DNA from: UBA6016 sp041915365
Lineage (GTDB): Bacteria > Campylobacterota > Campylobacteria > Campylobacterales > UBA6016
Reading direction: 5' to 3'
Length of the DNA: 64,000 bases
NCBI GenBank assembly: GCA_041915365.1
Contig: JAYSBP010000012.1
Span: forward strand, 1-64,000
This document shows positions 24,710 through 33,393 of the stretch, one piece after another (the first letter of the stretch is position 1; each line of letters begins with the position of its first letter). Made by a program: the position numbers and the translations under genes. The notes beneath the pieces were generated by a model. It was given only the letters and a program-made list of their open reading frames with translations. It was not told where the DNA came from and did no database searches.

Positions 24710-25570
24710 TTACTTTAACTCACCCTCTAGCGCTTCTATTGTTTTTCCCATTCTATTCCATCTAATTAGATAGTTATCATCCCAGCTAAAGTATATAAAC
24801 CAAGGCTTTCCAACTACCTGCGAATATGATACCGGACCCCAATACCTGCTGTCTGCGGAATTATCACGGTTGTCACCCATCATAAAAAACTTATCTTTCC
24901 CGAGTTTTACCGGGCCAAAGAAGTATTTGCGCAGTCTCACGTCATTGGAATCAAGAACCGTAAAAGGAGTTTCATAGACAGGCTCTGAGCTTACTGCCCC
25001 AGCATAGTACTCTTTTGGGTCGAGATATTTGGTATCAACGTCTATGCCGCCCATATCCGCAGATAGTTTTTTGTTGTCATAGTGTATACCTTTGTGTTCG
25101 TTTTGATATGGATTTTTTACCCATAGCCTGCCGCCTATAGATACCAGCTCATAACCTTTGAAATTTGCTTTTGCGTACTCATCGCCTTCGCTTGGGTGAA
25201 GATACAAATCTTGGTTGTGAAAGAAAAGCTCATCGCCGTCAACGGCAACACATCTTTTAACAAAGTGAACTTTTTCGTTGAGTGGATAGCGAAATATGAC
25301 TATATCGCCTCTTTTTGGCCTATCGCCCTCTATCAAATGCCCGTCATGGTTTGGAACAAGCGGGATTTCAAGAAACGGAATATGTGGCGTAGGAACACCG
25401 TATGCGAATTTTTTTACGAAAAGGTGGTCGCCAATAAGAAGCGTTTTTATCATAGAGCCCGACGGGATTACAAATGCTTGAGCGACAAAAAATACGACAA
25501 GCAAAACTATTATGACGGTACCCGTCCAGCTATTTGAAAATTTATAAAGTTTTAGTAATTTTTCTTTCAT
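24710..25570 (-). CDS. lepB: Signal peptidase I
   Basis: LepB removes signal peptides from exported proteins at the outer face of the inner membrane. The 286-residue product has one N-terminal membrane helix, the catalytic serine in VIPSGSMIKTLLIGD near residue 45, the general-base lysine in VHFVKRCVAVDGD near residue 105, and GDNRDNSADSRYWG near the end. I chose ATG 25570 since it yields MKEKLLKLYKF and overlaps the folD stop by 4 bases; upstream in-frame codons lie inside folD. Confidence 0.94.
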   Translation of the reverse strand: MKEKLLKLYKFSNSWTGTVIIVLLVVFFVAQAFVIPSGSMIKTLLIGDHLFVKKFAYGVPTPHIPFLEIPLVPNHDGHLIEGDRPKRGDIVIFRYPLNEKVHFVKRCVAVDGDELFFHNQDLYLHPSEGDEYAKANFKGYELVSIGGRLWVKNPYQNEHKGIHYDNKKLSADMGGIDVDTKYLDPKEYYAGAVSSEPVYETPFTVLDSNDVRLRKYFFGPVKLGKDKFFMMGDNRDNSADSRYWGPVSYSQVVGKPWFIYFSWDDNYLIRWNRMGKTIEALEGELK

Positions 25571-26403
25571 ATCGATTTTGCTGCCTTTAGCGTATTGGAT
25601 AGTAACATTGCGATAGTCATAGGACCTACGCCACCCGGTACCGGAGTAATAAACGAGCATTTTTCGGCAACATCCTCAGCTACGTCGCCCACAAGTTTAT
25701 CCCCAACCCTATTGATACCTATATCAACAACTACAGCACCCTCTTTTATCATATCCACAGTTATCAAATTGGGCTTGCCTACACCGACAAAAACCATATC
25801 GGCACGTCTGGTATGCTCTGCGAGATCTTTTGTAAATATATGGCATATATCAACCGTCGCTCCAGCATTCAAAAGCAAGCTTGCCATCGGTTTTCCAACT
25901 ATATTGCTGGCGCCGACCACAACGCAGTCCTTCCCCTTGACATCTACTTTATGCTCCGCAAGAAGTTCCATAACACCAAGCGGCGTACAAGGGACAAAAG
26001 TGTCAAGTCCCGCTACCAAACGGCCTAGATTAAAAGGGTGAAAACCGTCAACGTCTTTTGATGGAGCTATCGCCTCCAGAATTTTTGTAGAATCTACATG
26101 GCTAGGAAGTGGGAGCTGGACAAGAAGTCCGTGAATTTTTGGATTTTCATTTATCATCTGGATAGTCGAGAGTATATCAGCCTCTGTTACCGTGCTTGGC
26201 ATCTCGTGCGTCACGCTATATATCCCCACCTCTTTGCAAGCTTTTGCCTTCATCGAAACATAAGCGTGACTTGCGGGGTCATTTCCGACAAGTAATACCG
26301 CAAGACCAGGGGTAACCCCTTTTTCTTCTATAAATTTCGCAGTCTCTTTTTTTAGATTTTCTTTTATTTTTGAAGAGAGTTTTTTACCGTCCAAAAGCTC
26401 CAC
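25567..26403 (-). CDS. folD: Methylenetetrahydrofolate dehydrogenase/cyclohydrolase
   Basis: FolD interconverts 5,10-methylene- and 10-formyl-tetrahydrofolate using NADP. The 278-residue protein has YVSMKAKACKEVGI (catalytic Lys), VQLPLPSHVD, the DGFHPFNLGRL segment, and the dinucleotide loop VVGASNIVGKPMASLLL near residue 160, ending with TPVPGGVGPMTIAML. It is the first gene of the unit folD-lepB-M50-DUF2892. It is divergent from a cytochrome gene with about 60 bases between. Confidence 0.96.
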   Translation of the reverse strand: MELLDGKKLSSKIKENLKKETAKFIEEKGVTPGLAVLLVGNDPASHAYVSMKAKACKEVGIYSVTHEMPSTVTEADILSTIQMINENPKIHGLLVQLPLPSHVDSTKILEAIAPSKDVDGFHPFNLGRLVAGLDTFVPCTPLGVMELLAEHKVDVKGKDCVVVGASNIVGKPMASLLLNAGATVDICHIFTKDLAEHTRRADMVFVGVGKPNLITVDMIKEGAVVVDIGINRVGDKLVGDVAEDVAEKCSFITPVPGGVGPMTIAMLLSNTLKAAKSI

Positions 26404-26467
26404 GGGCTTCCTTTAAATCAAGCTAAATTACTGTATTATAGGATAATTTTGCTTTGAGGGCGTGGGT

Positions 26468-26818
26468 TTGACAAGGTCTTTTTTTGCCGTTATTTTGGCT
26501 TTTAGCGTGGCTCACTCGGAGTCATTTATAAATAATTATGAATACGGTGAAATGCTATACAAAAATCCCAGAGGAGTTGGGTGTGACAAGTGTCACGGCA
26601 AATACGGAGAGGGTATGAACCTCGGTAACTACACAAAAAACAACAAAACTATTCAAATAATAGCCCCAAAAATCTCAAAAAGCTCATTTGCGCAAATCAA
26701 AAATAGTCTTAAGTATACGAAAAAAAGAAGTGTTATGCCGGAGTATTTCTTGACGGATAGTGAGATAGAGGCTCTAATATATTATTTGTCAAAAGCGAAT
26801 GCACAGAGTATAAACTAG
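26468..26818 (+). CDS. Periplasmic c-type cytochrome
   Basis: The product, 116 residues, has a signal peptide (about 1-18), one haem site CDKCH, and a C-terminal axial methionine in SVMPEYFLTDSEIEALIYY, as in class-I mono-haem cytochromes. I chose the TTG at 26468 because GAGGG lies 7 bases upstream; the earlier in-frame GTG at 26462 is only 1 base from that site. It stands alone between divergent folD and convergent HU and would carry electrons in the periplasm; the partner is unknown. Confidence 0.82.
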   Translation: MTRSFFAVILAFSVAHSESFINNYEYGEMLYKNPRGVGCDKCHGKYGEGMNLGNYTKNNKTIQIIAPKISKSSFAQIKNSLKYTKKRSVMPEYFLTDSEIEALIYYLSKANAQSIN

Positions 26819-26834
26819 GCGGAAAACCGCCTAG
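26815..26834. terminator. Hairpin between the cytochrome gene and the HU gene
   Basis: CTAGGCGG (26815-26822) and CCGCCTAG (26827-26834) form a perfect 8-bp GC-rich stem with an AAAA loop. The cytochrome stop codon lies inside the stem. On the minus strand the stem is followed by TTTATAC, so it probably ends HU transcription and may serve both genes. Confidence 0.65.
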
Positions 26835-26843
26835 AAAGTTAAA

Positions 26844-27152
26844 TTACTTTTTTTTACCTTTAGCCGCAGGAGCTTTTTTACCAGCTACAGCTTCTTTAAG
26901 TTTAGCACCTACTTTGAAAGTAACAGCTTTTGTAGCAGGTATTTTGATAGTTTGACCAGTTCCTGGATTTCTACCCATTCTCTCAGGTCTTTTTACAACT
27001 TTAAAAGTACCAAAACCTATAAACGGAACATCTTGACCTTTTGCAAGAGTCTCAGAGATTACCGCTAGTATTGCGTTAAGATTCGCTTCAGAATCTTTTT
27101 TTGAAGTACCGGCTTTAGCGGCAACCATAGAGATGAATTCAGCCTTATTCAT
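26844..27152 (-). CDS. hup: DNA-binding protein HU
   Basis: HU bends and compacts DNA as a dimer. The product, 102 residues from ATG 27152, contains MNKAEFISMVAAKAG, the conserved FIGFGTFKVVKRPERMGRNP and the arm-tip proline in IKIPATKAVTFKVG. The C-terminus has an extra Ala/Lys tail (AGKKAPAAKGKKK), about 10 residues longer than the usual 90-94. I chose this start for the AGGAG site and the family N-terminus; upstream in-frame codons give unrelated residues. Single-gene unit. Confidence 0.94.
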   Translation of the reverse strand: MNKAEFISMVAAKAGTSKKDSEANLNAILAVISETLAKGQDVPFIGFGTFKVVKRPERMGRNPGTGQTIKIPATKAVTFKVGAKLKEAVAGKKAPAAKGKKK

Positions 27153-27301
27153 AGGACGTCTCCTCTGTAAATTAATGTAATGCGCCCATATTCTAGCATA
27201 AAAACCAATGAAATCAAGGGGTAAAGGCAATATTTTTCACGAAAATGGCAATAGAGTACATATTATTAAGCTATTTGTAAGGAAAAGATTACTTTTTGGG
27301 G

Positions 27302-27490
27302 CTACTTTTTACTGCTAGTTTTGCCCTTTTTATTCAAAAAAGCTTTAATTGCATTTGCGCCTTTATACATCGGCTCTAGTTTTTTAAGGCTATCCAAATC
27401 CTCTATTGAAGAATCTTCCCTCTCGGCCTTTTTTTCTTTTTGAGGTTTTGAAATCTCACCTTTTGCATACTCTTCGTCATTGTCTATCAT
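27302..27490 (-). CDS. Small lysine/glutamate-rich protein, unknown
   Basis: A 62-residue, highly charged, probably helical or disordered peptide beginning MIDNDEEYAKGEI and ending in a Lys/Ser-rich tail. A GGGAGGG sequence 9 bases before the ATG is a plausible strong ribosome site. It lies about 40 bases after the last hydrogenase maturation gene, on the same strand. No family or function recognised. Confidence 0.45.
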   Translation of the reverse strand: MIDNDEEYAKGEISKPQKEKKAEREDSSIEDLDSLKKLEPMYKGANAIKAFLNKKGKTSSKK

Positions 27491-27531
27491 AGCAAGGCAC
27501 CCTCCCTAGGTGGTCTTAAATATGGGCTCTA

Positions 27532-27873
27532 TTATTCAATTTCCAAACTTAAAAGTAAAAGCTCGTCGCCGCTTACCAGCTTAGTATTGGCTGAACCGCA
27601 TTTTGGGCACAAAAAATCTGACATTGTCGGGACAAAATCGGCAGAGCAATCAAAACATTCAGCCTTTAGCGACGTTCTTTGTATTTCCATCATTGCATCC
27701 GATGCTATTGTATCTAGCTTAAACGTATCAAATGCCGTTTTTAACAGTTGTGGCTCAACGGAGCTCATCTCGCCTATTCCAACTACGACTCTATGTACTT
27801 TGGTTGCATTGTTTGCAACTGCGTTTTGCTCACACAAGTCAAGGAGATTTTGAACTATAGAATACTCATGCAT
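27532..27873 (-). CDS. hypA: Hydrogenase nickel incorporation protein HypA
   Basis: HypA binds nickel through its N-terminal MHE and, with HypB, inserts it into the hydrogenase large subunit. The product, 113 residues from ATG 27873, begins MHEYSIVQNLL (His2 nickel ligand exposed only with this start) and has a zinc site CFDCSADFVP...CPKCGS near residues 73-95. The ATG overlaps the hypE stop as TAATG. A TTG 6 bases earlier would hide His2 and is rejected. Last gene of the hyd-hyp unit. Confidence 0.95.
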   Translation of the reverse strand: MHEYSIVQNLLDLCEQNAVANNATKVHRVVVGIGEMSSVEPQLLKTAFDTFKLDTIASDAMMEIQRTSLKAECFDCSADFVPTMSDFLCPKCGSANTKLVSGDELLLLSLEIE

Positions 27874-28868
27874 TAGCAAATTCTCGGTAGCAATTCACCA
27901 CTTGGATACTCCAAGATACGCCTAGTTCCGTAACCGTTTCGCAAAACTACTCGATTTTTACCATCATCTACAACTTCACCGACAACCGCCGCATTTTTTG
28001 TAAACTCTTGCGATTTTAATATATCCAACACCACTTTTTCTTCACCCCTAAGAGCCATCACAAAAGTCCCCTCGTTGGCAAGGCTAAAAGGCTCAAAGCC
28101 AAGAAGCTCACACACACCTGACACTTCCGGCAAAACAGTAAAAGACTCCTCTATAATGTCCATTGAGATACTAGAGCTTGCACACCATTCGTTGAGCACT
28201 GCGGCAACACCACCCCTTGTGGCATCCCTTAACGCAACGATTTCTGCTTTTGAGGCAAGTAGCTTTTCAACTATAGGCCACATGGAGGCACAATCGCTTT
28301 TTAGCGAGCTGGTCAGCTCTATACCTTCTCTCGCCGAAAATATAGCCGCACCGTGTTCGCCGATGCTTCTTGAAACTATTATCTTATCTCCGGCTTTGAG
28401 GTTTTTGCAGCTTAGGCCGTCAAAAACCACCTCTCCGACGGCAGACGTATTGATAAATATCTTATCGATGCTACCTTTTGGGGCTATCTTCGTGTCCCCA
28501 GTAACGACAAAAGCGCCGTTAACCGCAAGCTCCTTTGCGATTGAGTCCGCTATTTTCTCTAAGCTTTCAAGCTCAAAGCCCTCTTCGATTATCAGCGACA
28601 AAGAGAGATACTTTGGTTTTGCCCCCATCATAGCAAGGTCGTTACAGCTTCCACAAACGGCTATTTTGCCTATATCTCCGCCGGCAAAAAAGATAGGGCT
28701 CACTATAAAGCTATCAGTCGTAAAAGCGCTCTTGCCGTCTATTTTGAATACCGCAGCATCTTCACTGGATAGTAAAATATCGTTTTTTAGCCTTGAGAAA
28801 AAAACTTCGTTTATTAATTTATTTGATTCGACGCCGCCGCTACCGTGCGCCAAAGTGATTTTCGTCAT
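27873..28868 (-). CDS. hypE: Hydrogenase maturation protein HypE
   Basis: HypE dehydrates a carbamoyl group on its C-terminal cysteine to a thiocyanate, the source of the CN ligands of the NiFe site. The 331-residue protein shows HGSGGVESNKLI, SSEDAAVFKIDG, CGSCNDLAMMGAKP, GDTKI and ends in PRIC, the required C-terminal Cys. It belongs to the AIR synthase/PurM fold. It overlaps hypD by 4 bases and hypA by 1. Confidence 0.96.
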   Translation of the reverse strand: MTKITLAHGSGGVESNKLINEVFFSRLKNDILLSSEDAAVFKIDGKSAFTTDSFIVSPIFFAGGDIGKIAVCGSCNDLAMMGAKPKYLSLSLIIEEGFELESLEKIADSIAKELAVNGAFVVTGDTKIAPKGSIDKIFINTSAVGEVVFDGLSCKNLKAGDKIIVSRSIGEHGAAIFSAREGIELTSSLKSDCASMWPIVEKLLASKAEIVALRDATRGGVAAVLNEWCASSSISMDIIEESFTVLPEVSGVCELLGFEPFSLANEGTFVMALRGEEKVVLDILKSQEFTKNAAVVGEVVDDGKNRVVLRNGYGTRRILEYPSGELLPRIC

Positions 28869-29992
28869 ATAGATTTTCCGTATTTAAAATATGCCGCACA
28901 AGCACCCTCTGAACTAACCATGCAAGAGCCGAGTGGGGAGCTAGGCGTACACGCTTTTCCAAAGACTTTGCAGTCATATGGTTTTGCTTTGCCTTTTAGC
29001 ACTTCGCCACATATACAAGCTTTGTGGTCTTCTATTGTCTCGGTCGGCAGTACATCCGCAAATACTTTATATGCGTCCAGCCCAGTAAACTCATCTTTTA
29101 TTCTAAGCGAGCTTTTTGGAATAGGCCCTATCCCTCTCCACGTAAAAAAATCATCGACTTCCATATATTTATTTATTAGCTCTACCGCTTTTGGGTTTGG
29201 CTCTATTCCAACGCTTCTCGTATATTCTATCTGCGTTTGGGCTTTACCTTCTAGCTTTTGGGTTGCGAGCATAGATATTGCCTGCATAATGTCTACCGGC
29301 TCAAACCCAGCGGCAACTATCGGCACATGATACTTCTCGCTGATAGGTTCATATATTTTTGCCCCAGTGATGACACTTACGTGCGCAGGAGCCAAAAATG
29401 CGTTTACTTTCGTATCACTATCGTCCATTATGGCGCACATTGGCTCTGGAACGGTCACGTGATTAATCGCATAATATATATTTTTTAGCCCTTGTTTTAC
29501 GCCTCTATCCATTATGGCCGCTGTCATAGGAGTGGTAGTTTCAAAACCTATCGCAAAATATATGACTTTTTTTGTCGGATTATCAGCAGCAATCTTCAGT
29601 ATCTCGGTCGGCGAATAGACGAAACGGACATCTGCTCCCTCGCCACGCACCTGCGAAAGCGACTTTTTGGAGCCTGGAACTCTTATCATATCTCCAAGAG
29701 TCACAAGTATAGTATCGCTCATCTGAGCTAGGGCTATTGCGGCGTCTATTCTCTCTTTTGGCATTATGCACACTGGGCAACCGGGCCCGTGAACAAACTC
29801 TATATTGTCAGGCATCATCTGGTTAATACCGTATTTCATTATGGTATGAGTGTGTCCACCACAAACCTCCATAATATATAGCTTCCCAGATAGCCTTTTT
29901 GCATCTTCGGCAATTTTTTTCTTTAGAGCAAATATCGTATCTTTGTCTCTAAAGCCATCAAAAAGTATGGAAAAATCTACAGAGCTACTCAC
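28865..29992 (-). CDS. hypD: Hydrogenase maturation protein HypD
   Basis: HypD is a 4Fe-4S protein that, with HypC, holds the Fe(CN)2CO unit during assembly of the NiFe centre. The 375-residue protein has MEVCGGHTHTIMKYG, the HGPGCPVCI motif, GFETTTP, and the C-terminal cysteines CICGEVLKGKAKPYDC...CTPSSPLGSC. All are conserved in the family. It overlaps hypC by 8 bases and hypE by 4. Confidence 0.96.
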   Translation of the reverse strand: MSSSVDFSILFDGFRDKDTIFALKKKIAEDAKRLSGKLYIMEVCGGHTHTIMKYGINQMMPDNIEFVHGPGCPVCIMPKERIDAAIALAQMSDTILVTLGDMIRVPGSKKSLSQVRGEGADVRFVYSPTEILKIAADNPTKKVIYFAIGFETTTPMTAAIMDRGVKQGLKNIYYAINHVTVPEPMCAIMDDSDTKVNAFLAPAHVSVITGAKIYEPISEKYHVPIVAAGFEPVDIMQAISMLATQKLEGKAQTQIEYTRSVGIEPNPKAVELINKYMEVDDFFTWRGIGPIPKSSLRIKDEFTGLDAYKVFADVLPTETIEDHKACICGEVLKGKAKPYDCKVFGKACTPSSPLGSCMVSSEGACAAYFKYGKSI

Positions 29993-30242
29993 CTATCGCC
30001 TCTCGTCTCTCTTCTTCATCCATCTGCGCTATTATCTCTTTAAAAGTCTCTATGCTAAGAAGTGCACTCTCTTCATCTATCTTGTTTATCGCATATCCGA
30101 TGTGTATTAAGACATAATCGCCGATATTTGGCGTCTCCGGCATCAAGTCCAGACTAACGACCCTCTCAACGCCCAATGTATCGACGGTAGCCATATTGTC
30201 TTCATTTAGCGAAACTACTTTTGAAGGAATTGACAAACACAT
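29985..30242 (-). CDS. hypC: Hydrogenase assembly chaperone HypC
   Basis: HypC carries the Fe(CN)2CO precursor from HypD to the large subunit using its N-terminal cysteine. The product is 85 residues from ATG 30242 and begins MCLSIPSKVVSL, so Cys2 becomes N-terminal after methionine removal; a longer reading frame from 30287 would block that and is rejected. YVLIHIGYAINKID near residue 50 is typical. It starts 2 bases after the hypB stop. Confidence 0.95.
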   Translation of the reverse strand: MCLSIPSKVVSLNEDNMATVDTLGVERVVSLDLMPETPNIGDYVLIHIGYAINKIDEESALLSIETFKEIIAQMDEEERREAIGE

Positions 30243-30244
30243 AT

Positions 30245-31057
30245 TTAGCCCCTCAGCTCTTTTTTCATTTTTAGATAACTTATCCATTTTTGCACGGACG
30301 CTTCGTCTTTTGTAGAGACCTCCAAAATATCGGCTTTTGGATTTAGCCTTCTCGCATCCTCTTTTGCCTCTTTCATATCAAAGTCAAAATAAGGAAGTAA
30401 ATCGCACTTTGTAAAGACTATAAGGTCAGCGGCACGGAACATCACTGGATATTTTTGTATTTTATCCGCACCCTCGGGGATAGACAAAAGTACCACGTTG
30501 ATATGGGCCCCAAGGTCGTAGCTGGCAGGACATACGAGATTTCCGACATTTTCTATAAACACAATATCTGCATCATTAATAGGAAGCTCGTGAAGGGCAT
30601 GATGTACCATATGAGCGTCAAGATGGCAAGCCGTTCCAGTTGTTATTTGGTATGCCGCAGCGCCTTTGGCTTTTATCCTATCTGCATCTTTGTTTGTCTC
30701 AAGGTCACCCTCTATTACCGCAATCTTAAGAGAGCCCTCTTCTATCGTTTTTTCAAGTAGACTAGTCTTACCACTTCCCGGAGAACTCATAAGATTTACC
30801 GCTAGTACGCCCGCTTCATTAAAATGCTCTCTATTTCCAGCCGCTTCTTTATCGTTTTCATCAAGTATTTTTGTAATTACGGCTATGGTTTTTTTGTCAC
30901 TTAACTGCGGATTTTGATGGAGATGATCGTGATGATGATGCTCATGTCCGTGTTCTGAGCCATGGTGATGGTCGTGCGAATGGGTATGTCCATCTTCATG
31001 AGTGTGTCCGTGAGAGTGCATACCTCCCGCTATCGTACAGCCGCAATCTTTGCACAT
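30245..31057 (-). CDS. hypB: Hydrogenase nickel incorporation GTPase HypB
   Basis: HypB is a G3E-type GTPase that stores nickel and delivers it through HypA. The 270-residue protein begins MCKDCGC, the high-affinity nickel site, followed by a long histidine-rich stretch (about residues 12-50, more than 15 His), then the GTPase domain with P-loop MSSPGSGKTSLLEKT near residue 90, IEGDLETNKDADRI, and VFTKCDLLPY as the guanine site. A His-rich tail on the neighbouring transporter ATPase serves the same metal. Starts 25 bases after nikO ends. Confidence 0.95.
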   Translation of the reverse strand: MCKDCGCTIAGGMHSHGHTHEDGHTHSHDHHHGSEHGHEHHHHDHLHQNPQLSDKKTIAVITKILDENDKEAAGNREHFNEAGVLAVNLMSSPGSGKTSLLEKTIEEGSLKIAVIEGDLETNKDADRIKAKGAAAYQITTGTACHLDAHMVHHALHELPINDADIVFIENVGNLVCPASYDLGAHINVVLLSIPEGADKIQKYPVMFRAADLIVFTKCDLLPYFDFDMKEAKEDARRLNPKADILEVSTKDEASVQKWISYLKMKKELRG

Positions 31058-31082
31058 TGTAAATTCCTTATTTTATTTAATT

Positions 31083-31850
31083 CTAGTTCCAGTCATGCGC
31101 ATGCAAATGCTCATGAAGTTCGCCGTCATGGGAGTGTTTGTGCGAATGCAAAAGCCCGGCCTCGAAAAGCAGCTTTTTGTCATTCAAAAACTCATCAGTT
31201 TCACCGTCAAACACTATACGTCCATCCTTCATCACTATCGACCGTTCCCCTAGTTCTGAGGCGAGAGATAGATTGTGTGTTGCAGTGAGACATATAGCAT
31301 CCAAAGCCTCCAGCATCTCCACGAGTCTAGCCGTCCAAAAAGGGTCAAGTGCGGATGTCGGCTCATCAAGGAGCAACACCTCTGGCGAGAGCGCAAACAA
31401 ACAAGCTATCGCCGACCTTTGCTTCTCACCACCGCTTAGATTAAACGCAAATTCATCCAATCTATCTTCAAGACCAAATGTGCTCGCAGCATGAAGAACC
31501 CTGCTTTGCACATCCGTCATCCCAAATCTTGTCGGGGAAAACGCTATATCTTCATATAAGTTTTTGCAAAAAAACATCGCCTCATAGTTTTGAAAAAGCA
31601 GCGAACATTTTTGCCTAAAATCTTTTTCAAACTGCTTAGTAAAACTTTTTTTTTCTATTATTTTGTCATTAAAATAAAAATTTCCGCTGTTTGCAAAATA
31701 CAATCCGTTCAAAATCTTCAAAAGAGTTGTTTTTCCACTTCCATTAAGCCCCAAAAGGACCACCTTTTCACCCTCTTTTATCTCAAACGAGATGTTATCG
31801 ATAATTTTTTTTCCATCTCGTTCAAAAACTAGATTTTCTACTTTAAGCAC
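31083..31850 (-). CDS. nikO: Nickel ECF transporter ATP-binding protein (NikO/CbiO type)
   Basis: The 255-residue ATPase energises uptake through NikMNQ. It has Walker A (LGLNGSGKTTLLK near residue 34), the signature LSGGEKQRSAIACL, Walker B LLLDEPTSALDP and switch His ATHNL. The last 25 residues are His-rich (LHSHKHSHDGELHEHLHAHD), which supports nickel rather than cobalt as substrate, as does its location between hyp genes. It overlaps nikQ by 8 bases. Confidence 0.9.
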   Translation of the reverse strand: MLKVENLVFERDGKKIIDNISFEIKEGEKVVLLGLNGSGKTTLLKILNGLYFANSGNFYFNDKIIEKKSFTKQFEKDFRQKCSLLFQNYEAMFFCKNLYEDIAFSPTRFGMTDVQSRVLHAASTFGLEDRLDEFAFNLSGGEKQRSAIACLFALSPEVLLLDEPTSALDPFWTARLVEMLEALDAICLTATHNLSLASELGERSIVMKDGRIVFDGETDEFLNDKKLLFEAGLLHSHKHSHDGELHEHLHAHDWN

Positions 31851-32400
31851 TTTGCCCCCTAGACCTCAGCGCCTCTGCGCTAGCTCGAAATCCATCCAAG
31901 CTTTTTAATAGCAAAGCGGTAACTATGATAGACAGGAGCTTTATTGATTCTTGCATACTTGAGATACGAAGCCCCCTACTTCTAGCCGCTTCATTAAAGT
32001 CATTCATCTCTTTTTTGAGGGTTTCTATCTTTGAAAACAACATAACAAAAAATATCGAAAGCTCATTTTTAAATGAAAAGATATTGACAACACCGATTCT
32101 ATCAACAAGCGAAAGCGTCAAAAAAACGCTTGCAAGAGAGCGTAAAAATAGAGTAGCAATATGCCCAAAGTCAAAAATACCGCCAAGCAAAAACGAACTT
32201 GCGGCAGTCGCCACAAATGTCAAACCGCTAAAAAAAGCGACCGCAAAAAAAGAACGCAAAAATATAACCTTTCTACGATTTGCCTTTGTTATAAAAAAAG
32301 AGGCGACGAGCATCGCCGTAAAAAGAGAAAAACTATCACTCACGCTCAAAATAAGTAGCGTTGCAACATAAACCGCCAATAAAAGCTTATTTTTGTTCAC
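31843..32400 (-). CDS. nikQ: Nickel ECF transporter membrane subunit (NikQ/CbiQ type)
   Basis: The 185-residue membrane protein is the T-component that couples ATP hydrolysis to the metal-binding subunit. It has about four membrane helices and the two Ala-Arg-Ser-Arg-Gly coupling motifs of the family: EAARSRGLR near residue 138 and EALRSRGQS at the C-terminus. It is shorter than usual (225-270), lacking part of the N-terminus, but both motifs are present. It overlaps nikN by 14 bases and nikO by 8. Confidence 0.85.
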   Translation of the reverse strand: MNKNKLLLAVYVATLLILSVSDSFSLFTAMLVASFFITKANRRKVIFLRSFFAVAFFSGLTFVATAASSFLLGGIFDFGHIATLFLRSLASVFLTLSLVDRIGVVNIFSFKNELSIFFVMLFSKIETLKKEMNDFNEAARSRGLRISSMQESIKLLSIIVTALLLKSLDGFRASAEALRSRGQSA

Positions 32401-32683
32401 GAGCCATCTTTTTTAACGCATAAAAAATAGACATAACAAGTAAGGCTCCGAGCGTGGCGCTAAATATATATCCGCCGACATCGCCTAGTGCGGCCAGAGA
32501 ATAATCGCCAAAGGGGGCGTGAAATGAATGGGCATTTTTTATCCCTTGCGGAACAAAGCCCAACATTGCCATCATCTCTTCTTCGCCCCATTCGCCCCAA
32601 GCCGGATTTTGCGTGATTAGTCCAATCGGGGTTAGGACTATGAGCACAGCCAATGCAAGCAGAAGCTTTTTTGTTTGACTCAT
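32387..32683 (-). CDS. nikN: Nickel ECF transporter accessory subunit (NikN, PDGLE domain)
   Basis: A 98-residue protein with two membrane helices (about residues 6-23 and 72-90) flanking a periplasmic loop with FHAPFGDYSLAALG, the PDGLE-type domain that replaces CbiN in many nickel transporters. It stabilises or loads NikM. It overlaps nikM by 4 bases and nikQ by 14. Confidence 0.82.
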   Translation of the reverse strand: MSQTKKLLLALAVLIVLTPIGLITQNPAWGEWGEEEMMAMLGFVPQGIKNAHSFHAPFGDYSLAALGDVGGYIFSATLGALLVMSIFYALKKMAREQK

Positions 32684-33345
32684 TTTTGCACCTCAGGCAA
32701 AGCTATGTTTACCCTTTTTAAAAGCGTCAACGCCCCAGCCGTTATCACACCCTCCAATATGCCAAAAAACAAAGCGTGAGAGCCAACAAGCGCAGGAACC
32801 GTAATCTCTAGTCCAAGCGGAAAGAACATCGCCTTGCCTCCCTCATCAACAAAAAATATCGGCTGGATACCAAGCAAAACCGCAACCGCAACAGATGAAG
32901 CCAATGCGGCTACATATCCGGACGCAAACCAAACAACTTTATCATTTGCAAACTTTGAGAGTATCTTTGACGTAAAATGGGCAAAAAAAGCTCCGACAAA
33001 GCCCATACAAATAGCATTTGCACCAAAAGCTAGCACCCCACCGTCTCCAAATAAGACAGCCTGTAACAGCAATACGACGCTAATCGAAAACAACGCAATC
33101 CACGGTCCAAAAAGGAGCGTCAGTATAGCAACGCCGGTTGCGTGACCGCTAGTTCCTCCAGGTATCGGCACGTTAAACATCATAATTACAAAACTAAAAG
33201 CGGAGATAGAGGCCAAAAAGGGGGTGGCGGCATCATCACTCATAAAGCTTGCGGTCTTTTTGAAAGCGTAATACAGCAATCCAGCCTCTATGGCAAGCAG
33301 CGGAACGTATGTCGCCGGCGCCAAAAAACCGTCAGGAATGTGCAT
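32680..33345 (-). CDS. nikM: Nickel ECF transporter substrate-binding subunit (NikM/CbiM type)
   Basis: NikM is the membrane S-component that binds the metal through its N-terminus, which after methionine removal begins His-Ile-Pro-Asp-Gly. The 221-residue protein has MHIPDGFLAP and about six to seven membrane helices with NVPIPGGTSGHATG near residue 58. Nickel specificity is inferred from the hydrogenase context and the His-rich partners. It lies 48 bases after hypF. Confidence 0.92.
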   Translation of the reverse strand: MHIPDGFLAPATYVPLLAIEAGLLYYAFKKTASFMSDDAATPFLASISAFSFVIMMFNVPIPGGTSGHATGVAILTLLFGPWIALFSISVVLLLQAVLFGDGGVLAFGANAICMGFVGAFFAHFTSKILSKFANDKVVWFASGYVAALASSVAVAVLLGIQPIFFVDEGGKAMFFPLGLEITVPALVGSHALFFGILEGVITAGALTLLKRVNIALPEVQK

Positions 33346-33393
33346 ACTTTTTCCTTTTTAGTAATATTTGGTCAAAATTTTATTTACTTTTAC

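Noticed and set aside
28075..28872. Open frame of 265 codons opposite hypE
   Set aside because: It is an antisense shadow of hypE, which has all family motifs and operon overlaps.
30905..31025. Low-complexity CAT/ATG repeat, possible tandem repeat
   Set aside because: It is the reverse strand of the histidine-rich codons of hypB and is explained by the protein.
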